DNA of 22,112 nucleotides from a virus: the IMG/VR virus record IMGVR_UViG_3300036770_002324, positions 1 through 22,112 of that record; one strand, 5' to 3'. The translations under genes and the position numbers were made by a program. Of this stretch, positions 14,234-21,413 are shown in pieces (position 1 is the stretch's first letter; every line of letters begins with the position of its first letter). Below the pieces are notes generated by a model. That model did no database searches, was not told where the DNA came from, and saw only the letters and a program-made list of their open reading frames with translations.

Positions 14234-17054
14234 GGTTCGCTAGTGAATCCATTTGCAAATACTCGGAGTTAGACGCATCAAACGCCAGCACCCTTACACC
14301 GGGAGAATCTAGTTGAGTGCCTTTGCCCATGCGCTTATTTACGCTTTCAACGTATACATTGAGATCCTTAAGCTGTTTAAGGGTGTCTTTGTAGTTGACT
14401 TGCTGGTCTGTGCAATACTTTTTAAAGCTATTCACCGTAATAAATAGGTACTTGGTATCGGGCTCGTAACGTATGTACAGCTCTCCCTTTGGCATAAGTG
14501 TCGGGTTGGCAGTCATGTTGGTGCGTTTATCTTCTTTGCCCTGCACAACCAAAGCCTTCTGAATGTTGGTGTTGATGAAGTCGCCAATGATCATCAAGGG
14601 GTTTAGCGTCGGTGGTTTAATTTCTTCGCGCATGTTGTTAAGAGTCTTAAGAAGCCACTCATAAATCGCCATCATGTCCCAGTTGTGGATGCCTAACTCT
14701 TTGGCAATCAGACCGCCCGTGATGTTGCAAGCTGCCACTGCCGACCAGAACCGCTCACGACTTGTAAACTGCACTTCCTTATCAATCTTGGCTTGCACCT
14801 TACGGATGAGGTCTTTTACGCTTTCGAGATTGTTCACTAAGTATTGGATGTAAATATCACCAGCATGACCGTAGTTTTCAAGTAACTGATGATCAAACAT
14901 ATCCTTGCCTTCTTGCGTAGCAATCGCATCCGACTTGTGTACGTGGTACTCAAGTAAGCGCATGTTTTCGCCATCCGGTGAGTTCTTTAGTGTGGAGAGC
15001 TTCTCGTAAAAACTTGCGTTTGCAGATGAAAGCGTAATGCCTGTCCAGCTCGTTAGGTTTAGCCGTGCTTCGTTGGCGTTAGACTTCATGCGGTTCTTAC
15101 CCCTGCCCTGCGAAATGCTGTAAGCAAGATCAGAGAACTCTTGAGGGGTTGTGTTTGTTATTTCATCAATCGTGTTTGGTAAATTATTTAGAACGCCGAG
15201 CCTGTGGATCTTGGCATTGAATGTGTCTTTCCAAATAGAGCCTAGCTCAGTCGGATGCCCGTACACACTGTTGCACAAGTAAAGCACCGTAGACTTACCT
15301 GTACCTGCTGATTGGTGAATCAAGTTAATGATCGCGCCCTTCATCCCAGTGAATTTCAGCAAGGGTGAGCCAAACGCAGTCAACGCACCGAAAGCATTTC
15401 CTTCAAGTCCAGGCCGACCATAAAGATTGAACACTTCTTTCCATTTCTCGTACGACCCTACGGGAGTGATGATCTCTGCTACATCTTTTGTATAGTTTGA
15501 AGGGGGGCTGTAGAAGACACCATCCTTAGTTACCTCGCGGTCACCCAAAATAAATTTACTGTCTGCTTCTATCCAACCAAATTGTGTACGCATTGTTTCC
15601 GCCTTTTTATCAAATTGCATTGCCTTAAGTGATCCGACAAGATAGATGGACAAGTCATCGTATTGCTTCTTGTGGGTGTACACGCCGTGCCGAGCCAACG
15701 TCTGCCTTAACTTATCTTTGGAAAAGATTTCGTCGGCTGCAAGTACAAATTCTTTTAACCCATCTCTTGGTAGCCGCAGTCTGACTACAGCCGAATCCCC
15801 AAGCGAAGGATCAATCATCCGTTTATGTATATACAAATCATGCTCGTAAACCTGTGTTGCTTCTTCCTCAGCGTCTGCGGGAGGGCGCTTGTACACACCT
15901 CCGTTTTTACCTCTGAAGAATGGAAACGGATACTCAGGTATACGTTCAACGGTTACTTCGCCATCTTCTGATACCACCTCCACTTCGTCTGTGTCGGCCT
16001 CGGCTATCTCAACCCCAAGCATGATGGGGGTTTTAATACGCCCTTTGTGCATACAACCGTTGCAACCTCCGGGATTCCAGCGATGGAATGTTGTGCAATA
16101 GTGCGGAGCGCCTGTTCGTATCAGATCATCAACTTTTACTTCTGTTTCATAGCGATCATAGCCGGGGTAGTTTTCTGATATTTTGTGTATCGCAGTGTCT
16201 TTATCAACGCAAAACGCTGCAATTGAAAGTGCTGATCTCCACAGGTTGTAGTCAATGCTTTGTTGGTTCTGGTAGCAGTGCAGTAGTTGGGCGCACCCAG
16301 TACCTTGTGCCGACTTGATCATGATGGTTTTGAATCGTTTTACTTTATTCTTCAGCAGAGCTTCCATCATGGGGCTCACGCTTGCAGGTATGTACTCAGG
16401 TCGCTCGTCGTCTGGTTCTGGTTCTGGTGCGCCGAGAAGCTCGGCTAAAGCTGCAACAGGTATACGATCTGATACTTCATTGATAACCGTAACTTGTTTT
16501 AGATCATTTTTATCTTTATGGTTATAAGTACCCGGAACACGCAGCACTCTTGATGCTTCAAAAACTGCGGGGTCAACGATTAAGTTGTGCGTCTCGCAAA
16601 GCTGCTTAAGTCTTTTAGCTAATGGCTTCCATTCCGTTTGAGTTAGTGTTTCTTCCAACAACCAGTAAGCATGTATGCCGTAGCCTGAATTTACCAAAAT
16701 TGGTTTTGGCAACTTAACTTCTTTGCAAAACCTTTTGAACTCACTCATTCCTATGTTTTGATCTAGGTATCCTGCGATGATGCCCTTTTCATCAGGCACA
16801 CCCTTGGTAGGGCCGCAGTCAATATCAAGCCATAGCGCCCTGAAATATAGAGCGTTCTCATGTTTGCGATTGTTCAGTGAGCCAAACTTGGCGCACCCAA
16901 AGTACACATTGAAAGACTTGGTAAGTTCTTTAATGCAAGCTTCAGCTTCTTCTTTGGTATCAAACAGCCTTTGGTCTACATACTTGCCGATCCCCACAAT
17001 GCAGTACCGACCTTCAGAAGGCAGCACGGCATCCAATAAATCAAAATTGGACAT
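14208..17054 (-). CDS. Phage primase-helicase (AEP/PrimPol-like primase plus SF3/DUF927-like ATPase)
   Basis: This 948-aa replication protein probably makes primers and unwinds DNA at the phage fork. The N-terminal part resembles archaeo-eukaryotic primases: LWLDID gives the metal-binding D77 and D79, SGYGIHAYW (123-131) gives the S-x-H-type motif, and D161 with R169 and VPGTYNHKD form the last conserved block. A Cys/His cluster (C320, H324, C331, C334, H336) probably binds zinc. The C-terminal ATPase has Walker A SAGTGKST (582-589) and Walker B NTIDE (627-631), then a sensor-like region TSWTGITLSSAN near 670, like DUF927/SF3-type phage helicases. It starts 24 bases after the HTH gene; only a weak GAG-containing RBS precedes the ATG. 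Primase-helicase identity is strong; the exact ATPase family is less sure. Confidence 0.85.
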   Translation of the reverse strand: MSNFDLLDAVLPSEGRYCIVGIGKYVDQRLFDTKEEAEACIKELTKSFNVYFGCAKFGSLNNRKHENALYFRALWLDIDCGPTKGVPDEKGIIAGYLDQNIGMSEFKRFCKEVKLPKPILVNSGYGIHAYWLLEETLTQTEWKPLAKRLKQLCETHNLIVDPAVFEASRVLRVPGTYNHKDKNDLKQVTVINEVSDRIPVAALAELLGAPEPEPDDERPEYIPASVSPMMEALLKNKVKRFKTIMIKSAQGTGCAQLLHCYQNQQSIDYNLWRSALSIAAFCVDKDTAIHKISENYPGYDRYETEVKVDDLIRTGAPHYCTTFHRWNPGGCNGCMHKGRIKTPIMLGVEIAEADTDEVEVVSEDGEVTVERIPEYPFPFFRGKNGGVYKRPPADAEEEATQVYEHDLYIHKRMIDPSLGDSAVVRLRLPRDGLKEFVLAADEIFSKDKLRQTLARHGVYTHKKQYDDLSIYLVGSLKAMQFDKKAETMRTQFGWIEADSKFILGDREVTKDGVFYSPPSNYTKDVAEIITPVGSYEKWKEVFNLYGRPGLEGNAFGALTAFGSPLLKFTGMKGAIINLIHQSAGTGKSTVLYLCNSVYGHPTELGSIWKDTFNAKIHRLGVLNNLPNTIDEITNTTPQEFSDLAYSISQGRGKNRMKSNANEARLNLTSWTGITLSSANASFYEKLSTLKNSPDGENMRLLEYHVHKSDAIATQEGKDMFDHQLLENYGHAGDIYIQYLVNNLESVKDLIRKVQAKIDKEVQFTSRERFWSAVAACNITGGLIAKELGIHNWDMMAIYEWLLKTLNNMREEIKPPTLNPLMIIGDFINTNIQKALVVQGKEDKRTNMTANPTLMPKGELYIRYEPDTKYLFITVNSFKKYCTDQQVNYKDTLKQLKDLNVYVESVNKRMGKGTQLDSPGVRVLAFDASNSEYLQMDSLANHEDRDSNV

Positions 17055-17078
17055 GGCGACTCGTAAAAAGCGGGGGTT

Positions 17079-17318
17079 CTAGCGGCGTTTGCGGTTAGCA
17101 CGAATGAAGTCTCGGATGGGCTTTTCATACTTGGCAAGGGGGGTGTTTAACCCCCAAAACCAATTGTAGACCGTAGCCCTACTGACTCCCAAGGAGTCAG
17201 CAACTTCGGCTACGGGGATGCCCAACTTCACGCAGTGTTTCCCAAGCGTAATGCCAAGATGTTCAGAGTCCGCATCAAGTAATGTGGCAGCTAAACTTTG
17301 GCTATATCCATAGGACAT
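17079..17318 (-). CDS. Small helix-turn-helix DNA-binding protein
   Basis: This is a 79-aa protein. Residues 34-56 form a clear HTH (IPVAEVADSLGVSRATVYNW followed by FWG), with the A-x3-GVS turn and a recognition helix typical of small phage regulators. The C-terminus is very basic (RANRKRR). The ATG at 17318 is preceded by AGGA, and the upstream gene's stop is 1 base away, so translation is probably coupled. It lies between a possible ssDNA-binding gene and the primase. It could repress the promoter at 18623-18657, whose -35 lies in a palindrome, or act as a replication accessory factor; both are inference. Its coding sequence contains a strong nested inverted repeat (17171-17215). Confidence 0.78.
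   Translation of the reverse strand: MSYGYSQSLAATLLDADSEHLGITLGKHCVKLGIPVAEVADSLGVSRATVYNWFWGLNTPLAKYEKPIRDFIRANRKRR
17139..17155 (-). repeat. Small GGGGG/CCCCC hairpin inside the HTH gene
   Basis: GGGGG (17139-17143) and CCCCC (17151-17155) are separated by TGTTTAA and could form a 5-bp stem in the leftward mRNA. No U tract follows on the - strand, so a terminator is unlikely. It lies 15 bases from the larger nested hairpin. Confidence 0.4.
17171..17215 (-). repeat. Nested perfect inverted repeat within the HTH coding sequence
   Basis: The outer arms CCGTAGCC (17171-17178) and GGCTACGG (17208-17215) are exact reverse complements. Inside them CTGACTCC (17182-17189) and GGAGTCAG (17193-17200) are also exact reverse complements around a CAA loop. 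The structure is two 8-bp stems separated by a 3/7-base internal loop. It covers codons about 35-50 of the HTH gene, which encode the DNA-reading motif. No U tract follows. It could be an RNA structure affecting primase expression, or a DNA site. Confidence 0.65.
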
Positions 17319-17319
17319 A

Positions 17320-18186
17320 TTAATCCTCGTCGGCCCAGGCTTTCACGATGGCATCAAGGTTGGCTTTCGGTGCTGGTGCAGCCGGTTCCTTTTTGCTTTC
17401 GCGCTTCTTAGGCTCAGATGCTTCTTCGGGTTGACTTGCAGGAGCAGGTAAAGCTTTCGCAGTATCTGCTTGGTAAGGAGTCATCATAACAATACGCCTA
17501 GTGCTACCAGACTCGGTGAGTTTTACAGCGGCGTTGTATTCCTCCGATCTGATCCAGCGCATGGGCATAAACAGCAGTGACTGATTGTCGTTATCCTCAT
17601 TGAAGAAGATGCTGGTAACAATGTGGTCAATACTTTTGCCGTTGTTTATGCAGACCTTGGAGTAGTTTTCAAAGGTATAAGCATTCTCAACATTTGAATC
17701 GCCAAACAACGACTTCGATGCAAGATTCATTTGATAGACTTGCCCTTCAAGCGCAGTGCCAAAATCCTCAAGCAACATAACGGCAAGCCGACGCGAATAC
17801 CGACAGGCTTTTGAAGAGCCCATGCCTGACCCTTTGATGTTCTTAGGGCAAGTATCGCAACGATCTCCCGGAGGATCTTCCACCGACTCATCAGGTTCAC
17901 GACCATTGTTTGAGAAGCAAGTCGGCGCAGTCGGCTCAGCGTCAGGGCTCCACTGCTTTTCGTAGTAGATACGACCAACGTCTGGGGATGCGTCAACAAT
18001 CACAACTTCTAACGGGCCTTTGATTTTGCCGACCTCTTCACCACCAGCCATTTTGCGGAAGATGCCGTTCTTTGGCACGATACGTTTTACACCACCGCTC
18101 TTACCAGCAAGCTGTTTGGTTAGTGTGCTGATGCCAGCTTTTTGAAGAAAGTCGGGTGTGTCTTGGCTTAATACAAGGTTACTCAT
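17320..18186 (-). CDS. Phage protein with a four-Cys motif; candidate ssDNA-binding protein
   Basis: This is a 288-aa protein. The N-terminal half contains short beta-like segments. A probable zinc site follows with C90, C110, C113 and C128, in a context (CDTCPKNIKGSG, SKACRYSRRLAV) that I recall from phage replication-module proteins. After a folded region to about 245, the tail is a Pro/Ala/Glu/Lys linker ending in the acidic AWADED. A disordered linker with an acidic tip is typical of single-stranded DNA-binding proteins, where the tip recruits partners. The gene lies in the promoter-proximal part of the primase operon. GAGG lies 7 bases before the ATG, and the stop is 1 base from the HTH start. 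The ssDNA-binding role is inference from architecture and position; no OB-fold was established. Confidence 0.6.
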   Translation of the reverse strand: MSNLVLSQDTPDFLQKAGISTLTKQLAGKSGGVKRIVPKNGIFRKMAGGEEVGKIKGPLEVVIVDASPDVGRIYYEKQWSPDAEPTAPTCFSNNGREPDESVEDPPGDRCDTCPKNIKGSGMGSSKACRYSRRLAVMLLEDFGTALEGQVYQMNLASKSLFGDSNVENAYTFENYSKVCINNGKSIDHIVTSIFFNEDNDNQSLLFMPMRWIRSEEYNAAVKLTESGSTRRIVMMTPYQADTAKALPAPASQPEEASEPKKRESKKEPAAPAPKANLDAIVKAWADED

Positions 18187-18194
18187 CTATATCC

Positions 18195-18602
18195 TCACTT
18201 GGAACGTCTAACGACAATGGTGTACTCATTTTCTACATTCAAACCCGCAGGTAGTAAGTCTGCGTTTTCATTCAGGAATTCCTTCATGTTGGTCTGATGT
18301 ATACGCTTTTCTAACAACGCAAACGCATCGTTATCTTTTATAAATTTATACATAGAACTCCAATCGTTCGTCCAATAGCGTGACTTGATCGACCGAATGA
18401 TGGTTCCATGCGTAGTGCGGATGCTGTCGGCTTTGATACGGTTACAAGCGTTTAACAACTCCTGCTCGATCACTGCCATTTGTTCTTTTAAATCACTGTC
18501 CTGCGACTCATAATCTGATTTTAGCTTCGCTCGCTCGTCCCTAATTCTGACGTACGTTTTTGCTAACTGATCCATTGGTACATCAACTAAAGTTTCTTCC
18601 AT
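18195..18602 (-). CDS. Small coiled-coil phage protein, first gene after the internal promoter
   Basis: This is a 135-aa protein. Residues about 10-55 are charged and helical (likely coiled coil), followed by a compact domain with THGTIIRSIKSRYWTNDW, KRIHQTNMKEF and PAGLNVENEYTIVVRR. Phage proteins of this layout are common in replication modules, and the layout loosely recalls Gam/Gp157-type proteins, but I see no feature that proves that family. GAGAGG lies 6 bases before the ATG at 18602. A promoter lies directly upstream, so this is the first product of the promoter-proximal transcript, 8 bases ahead of the Cys-motif gene. The function is unknown; a nucleic-acid accessory role is a guess. 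Confidence 0.65.
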   Translation of the reverse strand: MEETLVDVPMDQLAKTYVRIRDERAKLKSDYESQDSDLKEQMAVIEQELLNACNRIKADSIRTTHGTIIRSIKSRYWTNDWSSMYKFIKDNDAFALLEKRIHQTNMKEFLNENADLLPAGLNVENEYTIVVRRSK

Positions 18603-18657
18603 ATCTAACCTCTCTAATGAAGAACCGCAATGATAACATAACTTTTGACATTGTCAA
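18603..18657 (-). promoter_or_regulatory. Sigma70-type promoter with palindromic operator-like site and RBS
   Basis: On the - strand a perfect TTGACA (18652-18657) and TATCAT (18630-18635, one mismatch to TATAAT) are separated by 16 bases. Transcription would start near 18623, leaving about 20 bases that include GAGAGG before the ATG at 18602. The -35 is half of a 13-base palindrome, TTGACA-A-TGTCAA (18645-18657), a plausible operator. The element begins inside the stop codon of the upstream helicase gene. It splits the replication module into two transcription units. Confidence 0.65.
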
Positions 18658-20036
18658 GCAGCTTGTACCTCCTGCTTATACAAATCTATGATTTTTGCAT
18701 GTTGTCTCATGTTGCCTCGCAGCAATTTGTACAACCGCTCTTCGACAGGCGATCCTTTGATATGCACAACCGTCATGTTATTGACTTGCCCCGGTCGGTC
18801 AATCCGTGCGTTTGCTTGCAGGTACGTCTCCACACTGGTGACAGGCGCATACCATACGATAGTATCAGCCGCAGTTAGCGTCAGCCCATGTGATGCAGCC
18901 ATAGGCTGAATGATAAGCACCTTCGGGTTGGTATGCTTTTGAAACTCTCTGACAATATCAGAGCGTTTCTTCACAGGTGTATCGCCACTAATTATATCGT
19001 TTGATATGTTGTGCTTATCCAAGAACTGCTTCAGTATCTGTATCGTATGAGTAAACGGAACAAACACCAGCGTCTTGTGCGACGATTCTTCAATGACTTC
19101 TTTGACTACGTTAAGTCTGCCTGACACATCAAACTCAAGCACTTCTTTGTTGTCGGTATATACCGCCCCACCCGCTATCTGTAATAGCTTATTTATCTGC
19201 ACCGCTGCATTGACTGCCGTTACGTCCTCGTTGTCCGCTTGAATCACCATCTGCTTTTTGAGCATGTTGTAGTACGACCTCTGCTGTGGGCTCAACGGAG
19301 CTTCTCGGTCAATGTAGGTTAGTGGGGGTAAGTCCAAGCACTGATGCTTTTCAAATCGTATAGCTGGCTGCAACAATGTATGCACGATCTTGTCGGCCCC
19401 GATCTTCGGTATCCATCGATACATAGATGTTTTGTCCATCACCATATCTCTGAACTGCCCAAAGAATTTAGGTGTATTGCTTGGGTTAATGAGCTTAGCC
19501 AATCCGTAAGCATCCACAGGCGATTGAGCGGCGGGTGTTCCTGTCAACATCCACAAACCCTTGACTGATTTCATAACGTCGCGCAAATCTTTCCATCGTT
19601 CGGTCTGCACGTTTTTATAGGCTGACGCTTCGTCAATGACAACCAAGTCAAAGCCCCCTGCGGCTATCTCCTTCTTGACGATGCCGATCCCATCGAAGTT
19701 GATGATGATCACCTCGGCCATACCGTTGACAATTTTCTTGCGCTTGTCTGCTGTACCATAAGCAATATCAACGGATCGATGAATGGCAAACTTGAAAAAG
19801 TCCTCCTGCCACGCAGAGCGCATTACCGACAACGGACAAGCAATCAGCACACGGCGTAATACGCCAAGTTTCATTAAGTAGTCAACAGCCCAGATAACGG
19901 ATGCAGTCTTACCCGTACCTTGCTCGTTGAAACAAAACGCCTTGCGTCTGGTAACTAAAAACTCTGATGTTGTCTTCTGATGCGCGAACGGTTCAAACCC
20001 CGGCGGTCGGGGCCACTCATACTCTGATAGATTCAT
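18654..20036 (-). CDS. SNF2-type superfamily 2 DNA helicase/translocase
   Basis: This 460-aa protein has the complete SF2 motif set: Walker A NEQGTGKT with K43 (38-45 region), motif Ia IACPLS (65-70), motif II DEAS (135-138), motif III LTGTP (164-168), motif V region PMAASHGLTLTAAD (378-391) and motif VI QANARIDRPGQ (407-417). The linked RecA lobes and DRPGQ-type motif VI place it with SNF2-family phage helicases, which translocate on double-stranded DNA using ATP. The product of such genes is thought to remodel or repair replication and recombination intermediates. The ATG at 20036 follows AAGGA, and its start overlaps the preceding small gene by 20 bases. It sits downstream of a RecB-like nuclease and an HNH-like gene. 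There are no missing motifs or frameshifts. Confidence 0.9.
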   Translation of the reverse strand: MNLSEYEWPRPPGFEPFAHQKTTSEFLVTRRKAFCFNEQGTGKTASVIWAVDYLMKLGVLRRVLIACPLSVMRSAWQEDFFKFAIHRSVDIAYGTADKRKKIVNGMAEVIIINFDGIGIVKKEIAAGGFDLVVIDEASAYKNVQTERWKDLRDVMKSVKGLWMLTGTPAAQSPVDAYGLAKLINPSNTPKFFGQFRDMVMDKTSMYRWIPKIGADKIVHTLLQPAIRFEKHQCLDLPPLTYIDREAPLSPQQRSYYNMLKKQMVIQADNEDVTAVNAAVQINKLLQIAGGAVYTDNKEVLEFDVSGRLNVVKEVIEESSHKTLVFVPFTHTIQILKQFLDKHNISNDIISGDTPVKKRSDIVREFQKHTNPKVLIIQPMAASHGLTLTAADTIVWYAPVTSVETYLQANARIDRPGQVNNMTVVHIKGSPVEERLYKLLRGNMRQHAKIIDLYKQEVQAA

Positions 20037-20211
20037 TTTCTTCCTTTAATCTAACTGTCATTCGACTTATATCTGCTTTAAGTTTTCCTGCATCTCTCAA
20101 CCGTTCAAATAGTGGGTCGGCCAATTGCCCCCCTACTGGCCCCGTTATCAATTCATACCAAGGCACTTCTTGTCGTCCATAAATTAAGAGCCACCTCTGT
20201 TCGTCTGTCAT
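20017..20211 (-). CDS. Small phage protein between HNH-like protein and helicase
   Basis: This is a 64-aa protein starting at ATG 20211 through an ATGA overlap with the stop of the HNH-like gene, and it overlaps the helicase start by 20 bases. This double coupling supports a real gene. The sequence has an N-terminal segment TDEQRWLLIYGRQEVPWYE, a Gly-Pro-Val-Gly-Gly turn, and a basic helical C-terminal half (LFERLRDAGKLKADISRMTV). No cysteines or known motif are present. It may be a small nucleic-acid-binding or helicase-partner protein, but this rests only on position. Confidence 0.6.
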   Translation of the reverse strand: MTDEQRWLLIYGRQEVPWYELITGPVGGQLADPLFERLRDAGKLKADISRMTVRLKEENESIRV

Positions 20212-20516
20212 TTGCGCTCCCTCTTACTGGTTTCTGATACAAGTTTATGACCTGAGTTTCGTTTAAATGATCGGTTCTTTGCTGGGCTTTCAATACGCAG
20301 CCCTTGCTCGTTTGTGCCTCCTTTGCTTAGTGCTACCTTGTGTGCTACGTCCTTACCCTCACGGGCATCAGCCTTGCCGTTGCCGTTTTTATCAGCACCC
20401 TTCTTGTCGATGGAGTACCGTGCGCGGGCTCTGGCTAATCGCTCGTCGGCTTCGCCTCGTGCGACTTGTTGTTTGTATTCCTTTTTGTACGGACGGGATT
20501 TGTTAACGTAGGGCAT
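20208..20516 (-). CDS. HNH-like small basic phage protein
   Basis: The ATG at 20516 gives 102 aa and is preferred over the frame's upstream ATG at 20606. GAGG lies 5-6 bases upstream, the nuclease stop is 1 base away, and the extra 30 codons overlap the nuclease gene. The N-terminal half is strongly basic (KSRPYKKEYKQQVARGEADE). The second half contains GKDVAHKVALSKGGTN, then RIESPAKNRSFKRN. This resembles the His...Asn...Asn pattern of HNH/beta-beta-alpha-metal nucleases, though no cysteine pairs and no clear final His are present. It is possibly a nicking nuclease or a DNA-binding relic. The neighbours (RecB-like nuclease, SNF2 helicase) fit a DNA-processing module. Active nuclease function is uncertain. 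Confidence 0.65.
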   Translation of the reverse strand: MPYVNKSRPYKKEYKQQVARGEADERLARARARYSIDKKGADKNGNGKADAREGKDVAHKVALSKGGTNEQGLRIESPAKNRSFKRNSGHKLVSETSKRERK

Positions 20517-20517
20517 A

Positions 20518-21186
20518 TCAACCTCGATTATGTTCACAAGTTTTAACGGGACACCAACCACATAAGTTATTAGGTGAAGCGTTCCATACGCCGGTTTCAA
20601 ACGCACTTTGCAGTCTGTGTAGGTCAGGCTTCACCTTATCCATATAACGCCCTCGGCTATCTGCTGTTTGATACGCCTTCACAAACTCGTTGCTCACTAC
20701 AAAAAGTAACCCCGATTTGATCCGTGTGATCTCGGGGAAGTGCGCCATGACCCCCTCGGCTACCAAGTCTAATTGCTGCACATCTGCATACCTTGCGCTT
20801 TTACCTGTCTTGTAATCCAAAGAGTAAGCCAGACCTTTTTCTCGGTTGACAATCAGCAAGTCTGCAATACCACGCCACCACACATGCTTATCAAAAAACC
20901 CGCACGGTTCTAAATCTTTGGTCAGCCCCATGCGGTATTCGCAGAACCGCTCACCTTCTAACTGCATAAGCCCTTCCAACGTAGGTTTAATGTGAATGTC
21001 GTCAAACTTAGCAGGTATGGGTGTGCCGTTCTTTACAAATTCTTCTGCTGCTTTGTGCAGCTCGTTGCCGTACAAAGTTGCTTTGGTTGGTTTGTCTACA
21101 AAGTCTTTAGCTACCTTCAGGTGGTAGTATTTCTTTGGGCAGTCTTGGAATGTTTTAAGACTGCTGTATGACCATGCAATGTTCAA
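20518..21186 (-). CDS. PD-(D/E)XK exonuclease of the RecB/Cas4 type with probable Fe-S cluster
   Basis: This is a DNA nuclease. TTG at 21186 is chosen as start because it forms a TTGA overlap with the upstream stop, has AGAGGA 9 bases upstream, and is just ahead of the first conserved block; the frame's ATG at 21279 would overlap the neighbour by about 97 bases. In the 222-aa form, WSYSSLKTFQDCPKKYY (from residue 5) is the RecB-family N-terminal motif. H44 lies in GNELH, D109 in GIAD, and D124 and K126 in LDYKTGK. C16 plus C209, C212 and C217 make the Cys-x(n)-Cys-x2-Cys-x4-Cys set that holds a 4Fe-4S cluster in Cas4/AddB-type enzymes. No CRISPR array or cas gene is nearby, so a replication/recombination role is likely. 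Confidence 0.85.
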   Translation of the reverse strand: MNIAWSYSSLKTFQDCPKKYYHLKVAKDFVDKPTKATLYGNELHKAAEEFVKNGTPIPAKFDDIHIKPTLEGLMQLEGERFCEYRMGLTKDLEPCGFFDKHVWWRGIADLLIVNREKGLAYSLDYKTGKSARYADVQQLDLVAEGVMAHFPEITRIKSGLLFVVSNEFVKAYQTADSRGRYMDKVKPDLHRLQSAFETGVWNASPNNLCGWCPVKTCEHNRG

Positions 21187-21413
21187 AATGGTGCTTCCTC
21201 TAACGTAGGGGGTTCTTTCTTTCCCCGTACGATAGCTAGTTGATTTCTCGGAGCGCACACGTAGTCGGGAAAAGGCCAATCGGTTCTAGGAACTCGAAGC
21301 CATACCATACCATCTTCCTCTTTGATAATGAAGCCTATCTTCCCTGTCGGTTTAATTCTAACTTTTGTATCAGGGCTCACGGATTTTTCCCCCTGCTTCT
21401 TTCCAACCATCAT
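21183..21413 (-). CDS. Small SH3-like phage protein (start uncertain)
   Basis: The stop overlaps the nuclease start (TTGA). Two starts are plausible: ATG 21413, with AAGG 5 bases upstream, giving 76 aa; or GTG 21380, with AGGGGG 8 bases upstream, giving 65 aa and only an 11-base overlap with the preceding gene. An ATG further upstream at 21470 is less likely. The conserved-looking core, TKVRIKPTGKIGFIIKEEDG then MVWLRVPRTDWPFPDYV, alternates strands and turns as in small SH3/KOW-like barrels, ending in an acidic tail. It may bind nucleic acid or a protein partner, but there is no firm function. Confidence 0.6.
   Translation of the reverse strand: MMVGKKQGEKSVSPDTKVRIKPTGKIGFIIKEEDGMVWLRVPRTDWPFPDYVCAPRNQLAIVRGKKEPPTLEEAPF

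Noticed and set aside
15101-15108. Exact KOPS-like octamer (GGGCAGGG on the - strand), tempting because of the FtsK-gamma domain
   Set aside because: A single copy in 22 kb is about what chance predicts; no cluster or polarity bias was seen by eye.
17139-17155. GGGGG/CCCCC hairpin as a terminator between HTH and primase
   Set aside because: No U tract on the leftward transcript and it sits within coding sequence; kept only as a small repeat.
18645-18673. Rightward promoter using the + strand TTGACA of the palindrome
   Set aside because: No -10-like hexamer at 16-18 bases on the + strand and no + strand gene follows.
19988-20003. tRNA T-arm-like string GGTTCAAACCCC
   Set aside because: Lies in helicase codons (GFEPFA on the other strand); no acceptor stem, D-arm or anticodon arm around it.
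20517-20606. Upstream ATG extension of the HNH-like gene
   Set aside because: Would overlap the nuclease gene by about 90 bases; the ATG at 20516 has a good RBS and 1-base spacing to the upstream stop.
20518-21186. CRISPR-associated Cas4 and a nearby CRISPR array
   Set aside because: No regularly spaced repeats or other cas genes are visible anywhere in the window; the gene sits in a phage replication operon.
21187-21279. ATG-initiated N-terminal extension of the RecB/Cas4-like nuclease
   Set aside because: The added 31 residues lie over the upstream gene and precede the conserved motif; TTG with TTGA overlap fits better.
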